Origin: Quillaja saponaria
Lineage: Eukaryota; Streptophyta; Magnoliopsida; Fabales; Quillajaceae
DNA length: 64,000 nt
Reading direction: 5' to 3'
NCBI GenBank assembly: GCA_029379385.1
Contig: CM055608.1
Coordinates: forward strand, 22,690,350-22,754,349
How positions within the stretch are numbered: the stretch's first letter is position 1; each line of letters opens with the position of its first letter. Shown here in pieces: positions 1-13,800 of this stretch. The translations under genes and the position numbers were made by a program. The notes under the pieces are model-generated. The model ran no database searches. It was not told the origin of the DNA and worked only from the letters and a program-made list of their open reading frames with translations.

Positions 1-1592
1 TTCTTTTATCTTATCAAAGTTGTTTGATAGAATTGTGATATATAATTATGAATGGATTTGGAATTTTATTGTTACCACTTGATTTGGTTACTATTGAGAT
101 ATGATATGTTGGTTCATTGAATTAAAGTATTGGGATATTACTATTTGATTTTATGGATATGATTGAAGTTGAAAATTGGATTATGGAAATGGTTTTGATA
201 TATGTAAATATTGATTGATATATTATGTATTGCAGTTTTCTCTCCAAAGATTCATTCATTTTTTTATATAAGAGGTAGTACTTGTCTAAATATATTAGCT
301 AACGAGATATAGCTAGCCTTTGTGCATATAAATAATCTTTGGTTATGATTCCTAGTTAGGGGAGGTATTAGGAACCCCTTGTGTGGGTCAGACACACGTA
401 GAAAAATATATGATTGCATAATATGATACCCCAAGTTAGCAGGAGTTTGACGATAACTTGTTCGTGACCTACGAGCACAACAGTTTGTATTAGATTTGAT
501 GGTTTAATACCCTAGTTAGGGGGGTTTGATACTAACTCGTTATGTTTTACAGGCTCAGCAATTTGGATAGTTCTAATATTGTAATATCTCCAATAAACTT
601 TTTTTATAAAATTGTTATTAGCAAATAATTTATATAAAATTTCTTTTAAAGTTCAATTATATTACTACATATTTAGGTAAACGATTATTTCTAACCACTC
701 GTGCATTATTAAAGCTATTGTGGAAGGCATTGATGCTCTCATGTATAACTCTTAAGATCCCTGTGGTTTTTGCCTTCTTGTTTACATTTCTTTTTGTTAA
801 TTTTTTATATAACAGAAGTTACATATAAGTGGCTTTGGTAAACAAAAGATGTGAGCAATTGGGATCTGGCATAATGAATATCGATTCTAAATCTTCTAGT
901 ATAAGCTACTTATTATGTTCGAGCATTAGGCCAATACCTGGTTAATTTGGGTTCAGGATAAACTAGCTCTGGAAATCCATGACTTCAATTTTGAGGTGTT
1001 TTATGGGAGTTGGATGGTGAAATTAACAAGGGGGATAGTGGGATGCTGTTAATTGTCAGAATTGAGTGTTGAAATCAACATGGTGCAGACTACGACTAAA
1101 AATGTGATCCAAGTTTGAAAATGTTATCAGATTATAACTACCAATGCAATGTAAGAGGCCAATAGACCTTTGACGCACAGGACTAGTTGCTTTCAACTCC
1201 TTTGGATGGGATCCAAGTTTGAATTCTATATCGTGCGACTCAACAAAAAATAACCAAATCCTTAATGGATTCACTGTTTCTCAAGATGCATGGAGTGAGA
1301 TTGAAAGTGATATATGCCAATTCACAACCAACAACTAAAGACCCTTGTGAAAGTTCCAATTTGAAACAATGCAAGTTCATTGCATTATGCTGCAACTCGG
1401 TGTTTATTCAGTTCTAACTAGGCTATTCCACGCTTGATAACAAGTCCGAAGTATGGAAAACATGTCCAATTACAAGTTACACTTTGACTGACACAGATCT
1501 GCTAAGCAGTTCATAGCAACACATTAAGACTTAGTTATGCTTATAAGTTTTTAAGAATGAAGATTTCCTGATCTGCAAATTCAACAACTCTC
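1..1592. other. AT-rich flank downstream of the dsRNA-binding gene
   Basis: No convincing gene is visible. Short open frames here lack family motifs and codon structure. The part next to 1593 should contain the 3' UTR and poly(A) site of the minus-strand dsRNA-binding protein gene, but I cannot place the cleavage site. A degenerate repeat lies at about 348-560 and is listed separately. Confidence 0.5.
348..560. repeat. Three imperfect copies of a CCTAGTTAGGGG motif
   Basis: The word CCTAGTTAGGGG or a close variant followed by a TTTGAT-type and a TAACTCGTT-type stretch recurs at about 350, 426 and 510, roughly 80 bases apart. Copies differ by several substitutions. It could be the internal repeat of an old LTR, but no LTR ends or primer site could be tied to it. 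Confidence 0.35.
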
Positions 1593-1882
1593 TCACTTTG
1601 AATCCGAGTATGCAACCCAATTGTTGTCACTTATTAGCAATACAGCACTGCTTTCAGGAACTTCCACATTTGTCTTGCGAGAGTAAATCGTAACTTTGGA
1701 GGATGAGGTAGTCTTTGCAGTTGAAGGCATATAACTGGACTCCTTAACAAGATTGGTGCAGTCATAAGGTGAAGACTGTGACAATTGGACACTTGATAAT
1801 AATACATCCTCCACATCGCAATCTCCAATACCAGATGAACTCAAAACTCTGTCCCCGGCATTTTCAATAGATTGTGCACAGC
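1593..1882 (-). CDS. dsRBD gene exon 6 (C-terminus)
   Basis: The acceptor is GAGTACAG at 1883. The exon starts with two bases completing Gly, then 95 codons and TGA at 1593-1595. The C-terminus ([20 protein letters not shown], then ISDNNWVA) resembles the conserved short tail block of plant DRB proteins as I remember it; that resemblance is family knowledge, not an alignment. Confidence 0.7.
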
Positions 1883-4800
1883 CTGTACTCACAACCAAAT
1901 GTTTGCGACATGAGTGACATCGATCTATTAATACTATATGAAAACTTCTACATGAATCATTTTAAAGAAAACTCACAAATGACAAAGGAATCAATTAGTT
2001 CGGCCACGTGTTACACACCCACCTATATATTTGGTGCAAAGAGCATGCTGTTACTGTGAGTATTGGTATTGCACATATGTATGATTCATTATTTATATAA
2101 GAAATATTTTGTTAAGTCTCAGTACTTTGTCCTGTTAGTACTACCCAATCTAAAAAGAGAACTTTGCTTTTGCATTGATAGAAAAGTTGAACTTCTGACA
2201 TTAACTATAACCATTCTGTTAAACAACCTCTCTTGCACTAGGGAATCAAGATCAAAATTTTGAGTGAATAATTATTTTCCTTTTGCTCATTTCTAATTGT
2301 TTTTCAAAACCTTCCTTTTATGCATTTGCTCAGAGAATTGAGGAATAGCACTAGACACCAAAATGTGGCACATATTTTCTATTATGAGATATTTACCGTT
2401 TTCATTATATAGAACAAACTGAAGAGACAAATGTTATGGTAAAATATTTGTTGCGTTTAATCATGATAGAGAGTCAAGTGAATCACGAGAATGATGTTGT
2501 AATGTTTGCACACGCAAAAAGAATCTGTAAGTTTCCCTCGAAGTTCCGACTACTACACAGAAAGAGTGTGTTTAATAAGATTTCCTTCATCTCCGACAAC
2601 TTCCACAATTGGTTATCATCGTTACCAACGAATTCTGAAGTTGATTATTATCATTTCGACGAATTCGAACAATAATTGTTGCCGTTTTTGTTTGCCTTGA
2701 TGATGATTGACAGTAGTTGTCATTATTTTTTATGGGTTCCAACAGTGGTCAATATTATATTTGACAATTTGTCGATGACCATGATTGGTGGTAGCGGTAG
2801 GTGGTGAAGGTTGTTGTTGGTGGTGATCGATGTTATAACATGACGTTTCACATGCATAACAATTGTAAATTTTATGTTTTAAACATAAGAATTGAAAATT
2901 GTGTTTTGTAGTTGTTTCTCAATTCTTTTAAGAATTATATTGAAAATTCTAATTTCAACTTTAAAATGTGTGTTAAATAGGAAAATTAAAATTTAACTAT
3001 CCAATCCCTAATTCCAATTCCAATTCACTGCATCCGTATTGGAACCCAATGGTGCTAACATTTGAGCATAGTTGAATTTAACTTTGAAAAGAAATTAACA
3101 CCAATGAAAAGATTTTTCTAAGCCAATGCCAACTCAAGCCACTTTTAGGGACAAACGCAAACCTACATTGGTCAACCAATTTTGGAGATTAGATAGTTCT
3201 CTCAAAATGTACCATCTCTGCTTGTATTTTGAACAGCTTAACTTTTACTCCTTACATCTAATATTAATTCATCTAGTCTCCAGTAATTGTGCTTCTGGAT
3301 TGGGCTAAATGGAGGTAGTCACAGAGGAGGGCAATCATACGCAGTCCCAAGAAACAAGTCCATAAAAGGGTAATATAGGACAAAAGAAACATAAAAGGAA
3401 AAAGACATTGCAGATAGTAACATAGAAAAAAAATAAAGTGAGGCAAAGTTACCTTTAACACCCTCAGCTTGATTCTCAATAATCGTGCTCATACTACAAT
3501 TAATGGGAGTCTTTGGATTGTCATGCTGTTGCTGACCAGGTCTAACATTCGGCTGCAAGCTAGAAGACGAGACTTCAAAATGCTGCCCTTGTTGAGCAGG
3601 GAATTTAGCTAAAGGTTCGTGACTTATCATACCTGAACCAAAAGGCATAAAAGCATTCTTAAGACTATGACAACCAGTATGTTTAATAAGTGGGAAGAAG
3701 CCAATGCTGTATTATTGTAGACCAGGTTTATTGTTTAAAACAAAAAGAATAATCTAATAACGTCACACTTGGCACATCACAGGAACTCCCTATATCAGAG
3801 CATGTGATTATCTAATTCTAAATTAATCTTTTATTTTATTCATTTTCATTTTGTTTGTTAGGAGGGGGTCGATCAGGTTAAGTTATTCCTCCTAGTTAAT
3901 CAAAACGTGCATGCTAAGACAAACCCCAACTTAGGAAACCAAGGTTAGGGAAAAAAGAAGAAAATAAATGAGGAACTGCAGACATTTCTTTAAAAAAGGT
4001 AGAGAAAGTGCTTATAACCTGATAAGGAATAAAGGAACTCATGTAGATAGAGACTTAAGTCCAAAAAAACAGAAAAAAGAATGAATTAACACCAATGAAA
4101 ATGGCATCTCAAACACACCCCCAAAGTGAAACAAGGGGGAAGCACAAATGAGGTTTGAAACCCATTGCGCGCATAGGACTAGAAGAAATGTTGTGTAAGA
4201 CTCAGGTATTAACGTTTTCAAAAAAATTAAAAAATAAAAAAAAATAAAAGTTTTAAGAAAATTTAGTCACTTCATCACCCAAGGAAAATGGGTATTTAAT
4301 CCATATTCACTGCATAGAAATCTAGAAAGTGAACACAAAACTGATGATAGAGAAACTTGTGTTAAGAGAAGAATACCCGAGGTTTTTCAAACTTGTATAA
4401 GCAACCTTGGCTGCACTCATTTCTGCCTGTTTTTTTGTTCTTGCTTCTTGTCCGGTAAAAGTTTCTCCTTCTATCTCCACATTCAAAACAAAAATTGGTA
4501 AATGAGCTTCACCTGATTTATTTGTAGTATAAACAGGTAAACAAGATCCTTCTTTCTGAGCATATTCTTGTAGAAGGTTCTTGTAAACACCAGCATCCCC
4601 CTGAAAATTTGCAGTAAATAATTAATGTAAATCAAATAAACAGAGAAAAAGAGAAATAGCACAATGAACATACACGGGAAAGTTATATAAACATCCACAA
4701 ATAATAGAAGAGTACCTTAGTATCCTTATCAGGGGACAATGACATTAAAGCAACTCTTGCAGCTGCATGTTCAGCATCCTTTAATTTGGGGAAGAACGCA

Positions 4801-7800
4801 GGACTGTAGTAGCCCTTTCCATCAATTGTGACCTTACACTTGAAGCGGCTGGCATTTGGAGGGCCTACACACTCAGAAGAGTACACAGGTAGACTGAAAT
4901 TTCTCTTTTGAGCATACTTCTGCAGCTGGATCTTGTAAGAATGTTGTGTATCTATAACGAAAGAGAATCCAAAATTTGCAAGTCACGGTATATTTAATCA
5001 AGAACAAAAATGATCTCTTATTATTTGCATTGAGATCCATGAGTGAGTAGAATGTTACAGATCAGAAATGTGCAGCAAGCATGAAAGGGAAGATGGTATT
5101 CAATGCTTTAAAGAGTTTCAAAAGTTACTACCATGTACTCACTTTACTAAGAATTTCCCCAAGCATGAAAAGCCTTGAACAAAACTATCAAGCAAATTAG
5201 GAATAACAAAGAGATAATTCCAAAAACTTCAGCTGTTCCTCAAGAAAATGAACAGATTTTCATTACTTTGCTTCACTGGATGTTGCAGCATCCGGTATTC
5301 AGCAAAGATAAATAGCAATAATTATCTTTCCCAATTTATACTTGACATTGAGTTTTTCTCCTAAAAAAGTTCAGGTATATGATTAAAGTCAAAACATTTG
5401 TTATAAGTTAATCAAAGAGCAGGCAGCTAATACTGTTTGTTACAATATATAATGTAATGCTGTGTAGTCCCACATTGTTTTATGAGGTGCTCTCTATGTT
5501 ATTGTCTAATATAAATAACGGTTTTGGGTGTAGTCTTTGATTCATTCAAGCTACAACCCTTTCTCCCTTTATTCACTCTACATGGTATCAGGGCAATCTG
5601 ATCCCAAAACTTAAACTCTCACATAAGCTGCCACATCGTTCATTTTTCGGTCACCGAAAAATGGAAAACCACCATGCACCTCTTCCTATTTTCGAAGTCC
5701 GTCCAATTTCTCGGTCAGCCACCACCACAGGGAGGTTCAGAAAGTGCCCCCACACGCCACCTGAAATGGAGGCATGTGAGGCCTGCTCACAGAGCCTGGT
5801 GTCAGACACGTGTGGCGCGTGAAGCACACGCATGCTAAGCTGTCCAAGCTCATGAAGCCCACGCGCAAGAGAGAGAGCACTGGAATGTGATTTTTCAGGT
5901 TTTTCAATTCTGTTTTGCTTCCAGCAATCCCATATCAACTCCAGCTTCAGTATGTTTTTTGTGTGTTTTTAACGTGTTTTTGATATGTTTCTGATGTGTT
6001 TTTGGGAGATTATTGGTTCGATTCTTCTCCGATGCAATCTAGATGGGTATTTTAGAGCTAATTATGGGCTGTGAGTTTCAGATATTGGCTACTTTGTATC
6101 AACTTCATATTTAAAATTTGTTTGTGTTCAGTTATCGTACCTGCAATTGTTTTTATTATATTTGTGGAATTATAAAGTCTAAATTTGTGTTTCCTCCACA
6201 AATTACTACTCGGAAGTTGAATAACAATAATTACTTACAGTGGTTTAGAGCTATTGATGTGTATTTGATTGGTCAAGGGTATGAAGATCATCTTACATCT
6301 AATCCTCCTAAGGAGGGTATTGAGGAAGCTAAGGCTCAGAGAAAAGTTTATAATCAGATTATTTCTCCGTTATGAAATTTAATGGATCCTCACATTGCTA
6401 ACAAGTGTTCACATTGTACTATTGAGGAAATATGGGAATTTGTGAAAATGATGTACTTCAGTAATTTGAACCGTCAGTATGATGTGATGTTTTGTATCCA
6501 GTTGGCAAAGTTTCACTGTGCGACTCGTTGGAAAAGTACAACCAGGAAGTGACATAAAAAATAAGCGAACCAAACCTCAATACATCGTGTGTCATTTCCT
6601 TTGCTTGTTTGCGTTTTTCGATTCTAGATTTCATGATATTCTCGCTTCTGTTTTAACATGTTTCTCATGATCTCTTTCAAGCCAAACAGAATGATAGGTC
6701 TCTCCCTGACTTTTTTGGTGCTACACAACAGGTTTATGAAGAGCTTATTTTCAACCTTTCTCGACTGATATAGCAAAGCAAAAGAAACAACATGAGTAGA
6801 TGGGAGTTCTCAATTTTTTGGTTGGTCTTAATACTAAGTATAAGCCTAATAAAGCACAGATTCTTAAAGGTTGTTCACTTCCTTCGCTTGTAGAAGTTTA
6901 CCACCAACTAGCTCAGTACCACCTAATTCTGATATTGGCCATGATAAATATGCTCTTGTTCAATCTTCTTAGTTACATGACGAGACTTAGTGTATTGGTA
7001 CTAGAGGTGGCCGTGGAGGTCATGGAGGTCGTGGGGGTCGTGGGGGCCAAGGAGGTCCTCGTTAATGCACTCACTGTGGTCGAGAGAATCACACTAGTGA
7101 ATATTGTTGGAAGTTGATTGGTAAGCCTTCTAAGGTTGAATACAGTGTATCTGCTTCCTCATAACCTAACTCTTCTAGCACCGTTGTTATCTAGCATGAA
7201 GTGTATGCTAAGTTACTTCAATTATAGTCTACTCAGTAAACATCTCTTCCTACTACATCTCTTTACTAGCGAAGTAAATCTACAATTTGGTTTGCTAGTT
7301 CTTCAGTCTTGAGGTCTTGGATTCTTGATTCTGACCACTAATCATATGTCACGTACATCTAGTCGTTTCACTAACCTTCAAGATTGAAAATTATTGATGG
7401 ATTGTTGAATCAATATGTTCTATTCAAATTCAAAACATGTAAATCCTAAGATATATACTATACAAGGGTTATTACCCAAACACCCTTATTACTCCTTAAC
7501 ATATCCACATAGACAACACTCCCCTCATAAATATCTCTCATGCCCATCTTGTAAACAATAGGATGAAAAACTACACTACTAAGCCCTTTTGTAAAGATAT
7601 CGGCCAGTTGGCTTTCAGATCTTACAAAATGTATACAAATAAGACAAGAGTCTACCTCCTCTTTAATGAAATGTCTATCAATTTCAATATGTTTTGTATA
7701 GTCATGCTGGACCGGGTTGTGTGCTATATTGATTGCAGTTGTGTTGTCACAATATAGCAGAAGAGGTTTTTTCCAACATAATTTGAGATCTTCCATCAGG

Positions 7801-10800
7801 TTCTTAAACCATAACAACTCACAAGTCCCGTGAGTCATTGCTCTGTATTCTATTTCAGCACTAGACCTAGCAACCATATTTTACTTCTTACTTTTCTATG
7901 ACACTAAGTTCCCACTAACAAATGTACAATATCCTGAAATAAACCTCCTATTATCAAGTGATCTAGCCCAATCTGCATCTGTATAGGCTTCTAACTTCAT
8001 GCTTCTATTGTTTTCAAAAAGAAGTCCCTTCACAGGTGCAGATTTCAGGTATCGCAGTATATGATGAACTACATTCAAATGGTCGAAATAAGGGTCATGC
8101 ATAAACTGACTAACCACATTGACAGCATAGGCTATGTCTGGACGAGTATGAGATAGATAAATTAGCCTCTCAACCAGTCGTTGGTATCTCTCTCTATCAA
8201 CATATTCTCCATCACCACTTTGTAACTTGTGGTTTGCCTCAATAGGTGTAGCAACAGGTCTACATCCAAGCATACCTATCTCTTCTGACAAATCAATGAC
8301 ATATTGCCTTTAAGATAGAAAGATACCTTGTCGAGCAACTTCAATCCCAAGAAAGTAGCAAAGCTTCCCTAAATTCTTGGTTTCGAATTCCTTAGCAAGA
8401 TGACTTTTCAACTTGGATATCTCTGTAGGGTTATCTCCTGTCATTATTATATCATCAACATAAACAATAAGAATGGTAATCTTCCCATGACAATGTTTTA
8501 CAAATATGGTGTGATCTGCATTGCTTTGTTGGTACCCAAAAAAAAGTATCGCTTTTTAAAATCTATCAAACCAGGCTCGGGGTAACTGTTTGAAGCCATA
8601 CAAGAACTTCCTCAACCTGCATACCTTCCCTTCAGTCTTTTGACATGAGCAGCCTGGGAGAATCTTCATATAAACTTTCTCAGCAAGATTTCTATGCAAG
8701 AAAGTATTCTTTACATCCAATTGCTGAAAGTCCCAACCAAGATTTACTGCACAAGAGATAAGAACTCTAATAGAATTCATCTTTGCAACAGGAGAAAAGG
8801 TTTCTTGATAATCAACCTCACAAGTTTAAGTGAATTCTCTTGCAACAAGTCTCGCTTTGTATCTTTCAATTGTCCCATCAGCTTTCTTTTTAATGGTAAA
8901 AACCCATTTACAACTAACGGCTCGTTTTCTATGAGGGAGACTAGCAAGTTCCCAAGTATCATTTTTGGATAACGCTCTCATTTCTTCAACCATGACATCC
9001 TCCCATTTAGGATCAGCAAAAGCTTCTTTCCAACCCTGTAGAATAGTCACAAATGACAGAGTGGACACAAATGCTCTATATGATAGAGACTGATTTATAT
9101 GAGACATGATTAGAGATAGGATGATGAGTACAAGTCCTAACTGCTTTCTAATTGCAATAGGAAGATTAGTATCATCAATGGCAGGAGGATCATAAGGTAA
9201 GTTTGAAGAAGGAATAGCTTCAGGAGACTTACAAGGTTGTACCTGTGTGAAAGTTGGGTCTGGAGAGAACTCTTGACTAGGTAAAGCAGGCTCAATGGCT
9301 GTATTTTCACATTGTTTGCGTCTATACTTAAGCAAATCCAGCTTTGCCAACCTTGGATGAGTCTCAGTATCCTTTATATGAGTCTATATATCCCTCACTA
9401 CTTCTGGTATACTCTCCTTGTTTATACCACTATTATCAGACTCTTACAATTCACAATTCGAGTCATATGAGTCGATTCAATTTAGAACCTAAATAATACG
9501 TATTGCAGGGGTGAATCGAAAAAGTTCAAGAATCGTACATGATTCAACCGAATCAAAGGTGAATCAGGCAATTCAATTCAATCGCACGAGCCACCTTCAA
9601 GTCAAACATTCTGGATATAACTCAGATTCAGCGACCCACGAATTTGAAATACTCAAAATGTGAACAAATTTTTCATAAAAACTTTTTTCCGTCACCTTAC
9701 GCATAATGATAGACACATAAAAAGTTTGCAACATTTTCAGACATATGCAGAAGGCTGCAAGGCTTACCAGCCGAAGAAACTAAGAAGTCTATTTCAGCCA
9801 TGCGTGATATTTCTTTATTTTTCAGTACACCTACCAAGAGACTTTGTTCTTTCGTCTATTTCTATGTTGTAGTTGTATGGATGAGAGCCATTAGGTGTCA
9901 AATTCTTTTTTATTGTTGGTGAGAGAGAAGCACTATAAAGAATCTCTTGGATTTCTATTTTTTGGTAATACAAATAGTACATTATTTTTGCTTACTCAAT
10001 TCATTAGTACTTATATATTTTCTAATTTTATTTGGATTTTGGCATTAGATAATATCCCAACCACATCTTTTAAAGTTGTTAGTTTTACTATTCTTGCTAT
10101 TTAGAAAAAAAAAAATTAGTAGTATTTTTTTGATTCATATGCAAAAACTACCAATCTTCTATAATTTTCTTAAACAATAAGAAATAAAATAATTATAACA
10201 AGAAGAAGAATGAAAAACTTCACTTCCCCTTCCCTAAAGATACAAATATTAGATGTTTAATTATAAATATTAAATTTAATAATTATTTTTAGAATTTATA
10301 CTAAATCGTACGATTCGATACGATTCTCCATTTACGATTCTCAAAATCAGAATTTTGATTCTCGAGTCGATTCTTGATTCAACAACTATGGTTTATACTC
10401 TCATCCTGTTTTGCTTCATCTTCCTTTTCATCTATTATGTCCTCCATTAACAACTCAGGTAGCCACTCCCCCTACCTTAAAACGAGACAACTCTTCCTCG
10501 TCCACACTGTTACTCTCCCCCTGAAGAGGTGTCAAGGAGAAATAAACATTGGATTCATGAAAAGTGACATCCATGCTAATATAAGTCTTCCTAATAGAAG
10601 GGTGGTAGCATTTGTATCCCTTCTGAGTGGCAGAGTACCCAATATATATACATTTCAATACTCGATGATCAAGCTTACTGATGTTCTTCCTATGCTCATG
10701 GACAAAGCAAACACAACCAAACACTTTAAGAGGACCACATAGGAACACTTACCTTGAAGAACATCTAGAGGGATTTTAAAATCAAGAGTCCGAAAAGGCA

Positions 10801-13800
10801 TACGGTTAATAAGATAAGATGCAGAGAGAACTGCATCTCCCCAATAAGCCTTAGGGACATTCATAGTAAACATTGGGGACCTGATCACTTCTAAAAGATG
10901 TCGGTTTATGCGCTCTGTTGTACCATTCTGAGCAGAGGTATCAACACAACTGGTTTGATGCATTATGCCATGCTCCCGAATATAATTTTGAAAATTACCT
11001 TCTACATACTCTATATCATTATCACTTCTTAAAATCCTAACTTCAGCATCAAACTGTGTACAAATCAACTTATGAAATATCTGAAAATAAGTAAACATTT
11101 CATTCTTAGCACGCAATAAGTACAGTCAAGTAGTGCGCTGAAGAAATCAATGAACGTAATAAACCACATGCAACCAGATAAAGAAACAACACAACTGGGA
11201 CCCCAAACATTAGAATGAATAAGAGCAAAAGAAGCAGTACTTTTATTATTCATTGAAGGATAGGAGCCACTCTTATGTTTAGCAAATTCACAGGCATCAC
11301 ATAGCAAATTGTTCAGTTTCCTAGAACCAAAAAAGAGGGATGTCCCAAAAGGCGATACCACTGAACCAACTGTTACTGAGAAATAATAGAAGCACTACTC
11401 TGAAGAGACTGACTAGAAACCACTGTGTTTGCCAAAATACTAGGACCATATTCCAATAAGCATAACCCATCTTGCTCTTTACCATAGCCAATCGTTCTTC
11501 CTGTTCCCAGTTCCTGATATTTACACCAAGAATAATCAAATATAGCTTGATAATTTAAGTATTTAGTGATTGAGCTAATTGATAAGAGATTCATAGAGAA
11601 TTTAGGGACGTGCAAAACAGAAGACAATGTTAAGGTAGAAATACACTAAACAAAACTTTTCCCATAAATAAAGGGCAATGAGTCATCAGCTGTCCTCACC
11701 TTGTCTTTACCAAAACAAGTAAAATAAGTAGAAAAATTTCTTTTAGTACCAGTCATATGGTCAGAGGCTCCTGAATCAATTATCCAAGACTCTGAATCTG
11801 TGGTGGAATGAGTGCCAAGGGCATGATGAGAAGATGCAGCTGAAGTGGAGGGACAACAATCAAGTTTTGCCATCAAACGTCGAAGATGTTGCATTTATTC
11901 AGGATTAAGTGCATTAGATTCTGTAGAGGTAATGGCTCAGTAGTTTCTAAAAAATAAGCTCATGATCTAGGTGGTCTAGCACCCCTGCCACCTCTGCCTC
12001 TAGTTGGGCGACCATGTAGCTTCTAACATGTATCTCTGGTATAGCGGGTCTTACCACAATAATCACACTTCAAGTCATCCTTATCATTACCCCTTGTAAT
12101 CTCACTCCCTCGATATGCACTCCTTTAGATTCTTTCGGAATAGGAGTTGTAAACAAGACCTCTCGTGGGTTCCTACATGAAGCATAGTTGTCCCCCTGCT
12201 TTCTTCTTGCTGCATATAAGCATATGTTTGTCTAAGCTTTGGAAATAGATCTCTTCCCAAAACCTGAACCCTAATCTGATCATACTCAAGATTAACTCCA
12301 GCCAGAAAATCATACACTCTCTCCTTATCCACCACCTTTTGGTAAGAAGCTACATCCTCAGGGCATACTGGTTGAAATTCCTGATAGTAATCCAATTCTT
12401 GCCATAGACCACTCAATTCACCAAAATATTGAGCAATAGTCATTTCCCCCTGCTTGAGTGGTCTATGGTAAGAATTGGATTACTATCAGCTGTCCTCCTA
12501 AGCTCAAAAACTTGAAGATCATTTTCGGCTTGAGAATAAATTTGAGACACAGCTGTCCACATCTTATATGCAAAATCAATGAGTAAATAACCATGAGAGA
12601 TTTGTGATTGCATAAAGTTAATCAACCACGACATTACCAAAGAGTTTTTAAAAATCCATGGCTCCAACAATGGGTCTTCTTTAGCTGGTTTTGTTTTCTT
12701 ACCGGTAATATAACCAAACAACCCACGTGCTTGAATAAACAATAGGCAAGAACGAGACCAAGCCAAGAAATTGTTGCCATCAAACTTTACCGAACTAATT
12801 TGGAGGGAGGGATTGTTGTTAGGGATTCCAACCATACTTCCACTCCTACTACTTTTATTCCCGAAGCTGACAACTTCCTCTGACATTCTTAAATAAAGCA
12901 AGCAGCAAAGAACAAAAACACAGAAATATCAACAACAACAGAGAAGGCTCCTGTACCTTACCACCCACACAATCAAAAACACCTAACCCTCTAAGTAATC
13001 CATTGAAGCCACAACCCTGCAGCTAGAAACCCCCTGTAGCCAGAAACCCCTTACAGCTAGAAACTGGGAACTTGTGGCCTAACACTCGAGAGTGCAGCCA
13101 GAAAATTTCGGGGGATCAAACCAGCCTTTCAAGATTTCGACCAGAGGATTCAACCAGCCTTCAAAAAAACGCACAGCAACCTTTGAATTTCAACCAACCT
13201 TCGAAAAAACCCCAACCCACAACCAACAATTTCGTACCCGTGAGAGAACCCGTAAGCTACTTCTCCAAAACCACTTCCTCCCTTCAAGTCAGCCCTAGAG
13301 ATCCCCTCCACTACCCTAATCGAAGCCAATAGAGGCCTGCAGTGAGAGAAATCTGCTGAAAAACACTCGGAATCGAAGGATTTCTGAGTTAGGTCACAAA
13401 CAGAAAATGGCCAAATTGACCTCTGAAATAGCAGCAAATGGGAACAAAATTTTGGGGGTTTTGTTCTCCTCTTCGAGGCGAACCAAATAGGGGTTTCAGA
13501 ACTGAAAAATGTCACTGGAAATTGCCGTACACAACTGCGGCGGCAGAGGCGACGATCAACAGCTGAGGTTAGGTTTTCTTCGCTTTGGGAGCCCTGATAA
13601 TTGTTGAATCAATATGTTCTATTCAAATTCAAAACATGTACATCCTAAGATATATACTAGACAAGGGTTATTACCCAAACACCCTTATTACTCCTTAACA
13701 TATAAATATAGACAACAATCATTATATCATGTTATTTTAGCAAATGGCTATACTACAGTAGCTAGTGGCTTAGGTCCTGCACAGCCTAGTCCATACCCTT

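Larger units (their letters stand above)
7403..13717 (-). mobile_element. Ty1/copia element B, nested inside copia A
   Basis: Two 116-bp LTRs (7403-7518 and 13602-13717, five mismatches by eye) flank internal DNA on the minus strand. The primer site follows the right LTR with TATCAGGGCTCCC, and a purine tract ATGAGGGGAG precedes the left LTR. Protein order is gag, zinc knuckle, protease, integrase, RT, RNase H. It is about 5.35 kb without the hAT insertion at 9428-10391. No clear target-site duplication was found. Several frameshifts and stops make it non-autonomous, but it is better preserved than A. Confidence 0.9.

Noticed and set aside
1056..1274. 72-residue minus-strand frame
   Set aside because: No motif, no start context, no splice link to the dsRBD gene.
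7398..13722. Target-site duplication for copia B
   Set aside because: TGGAT on the left and ATCAT on the right do not match; I report none.
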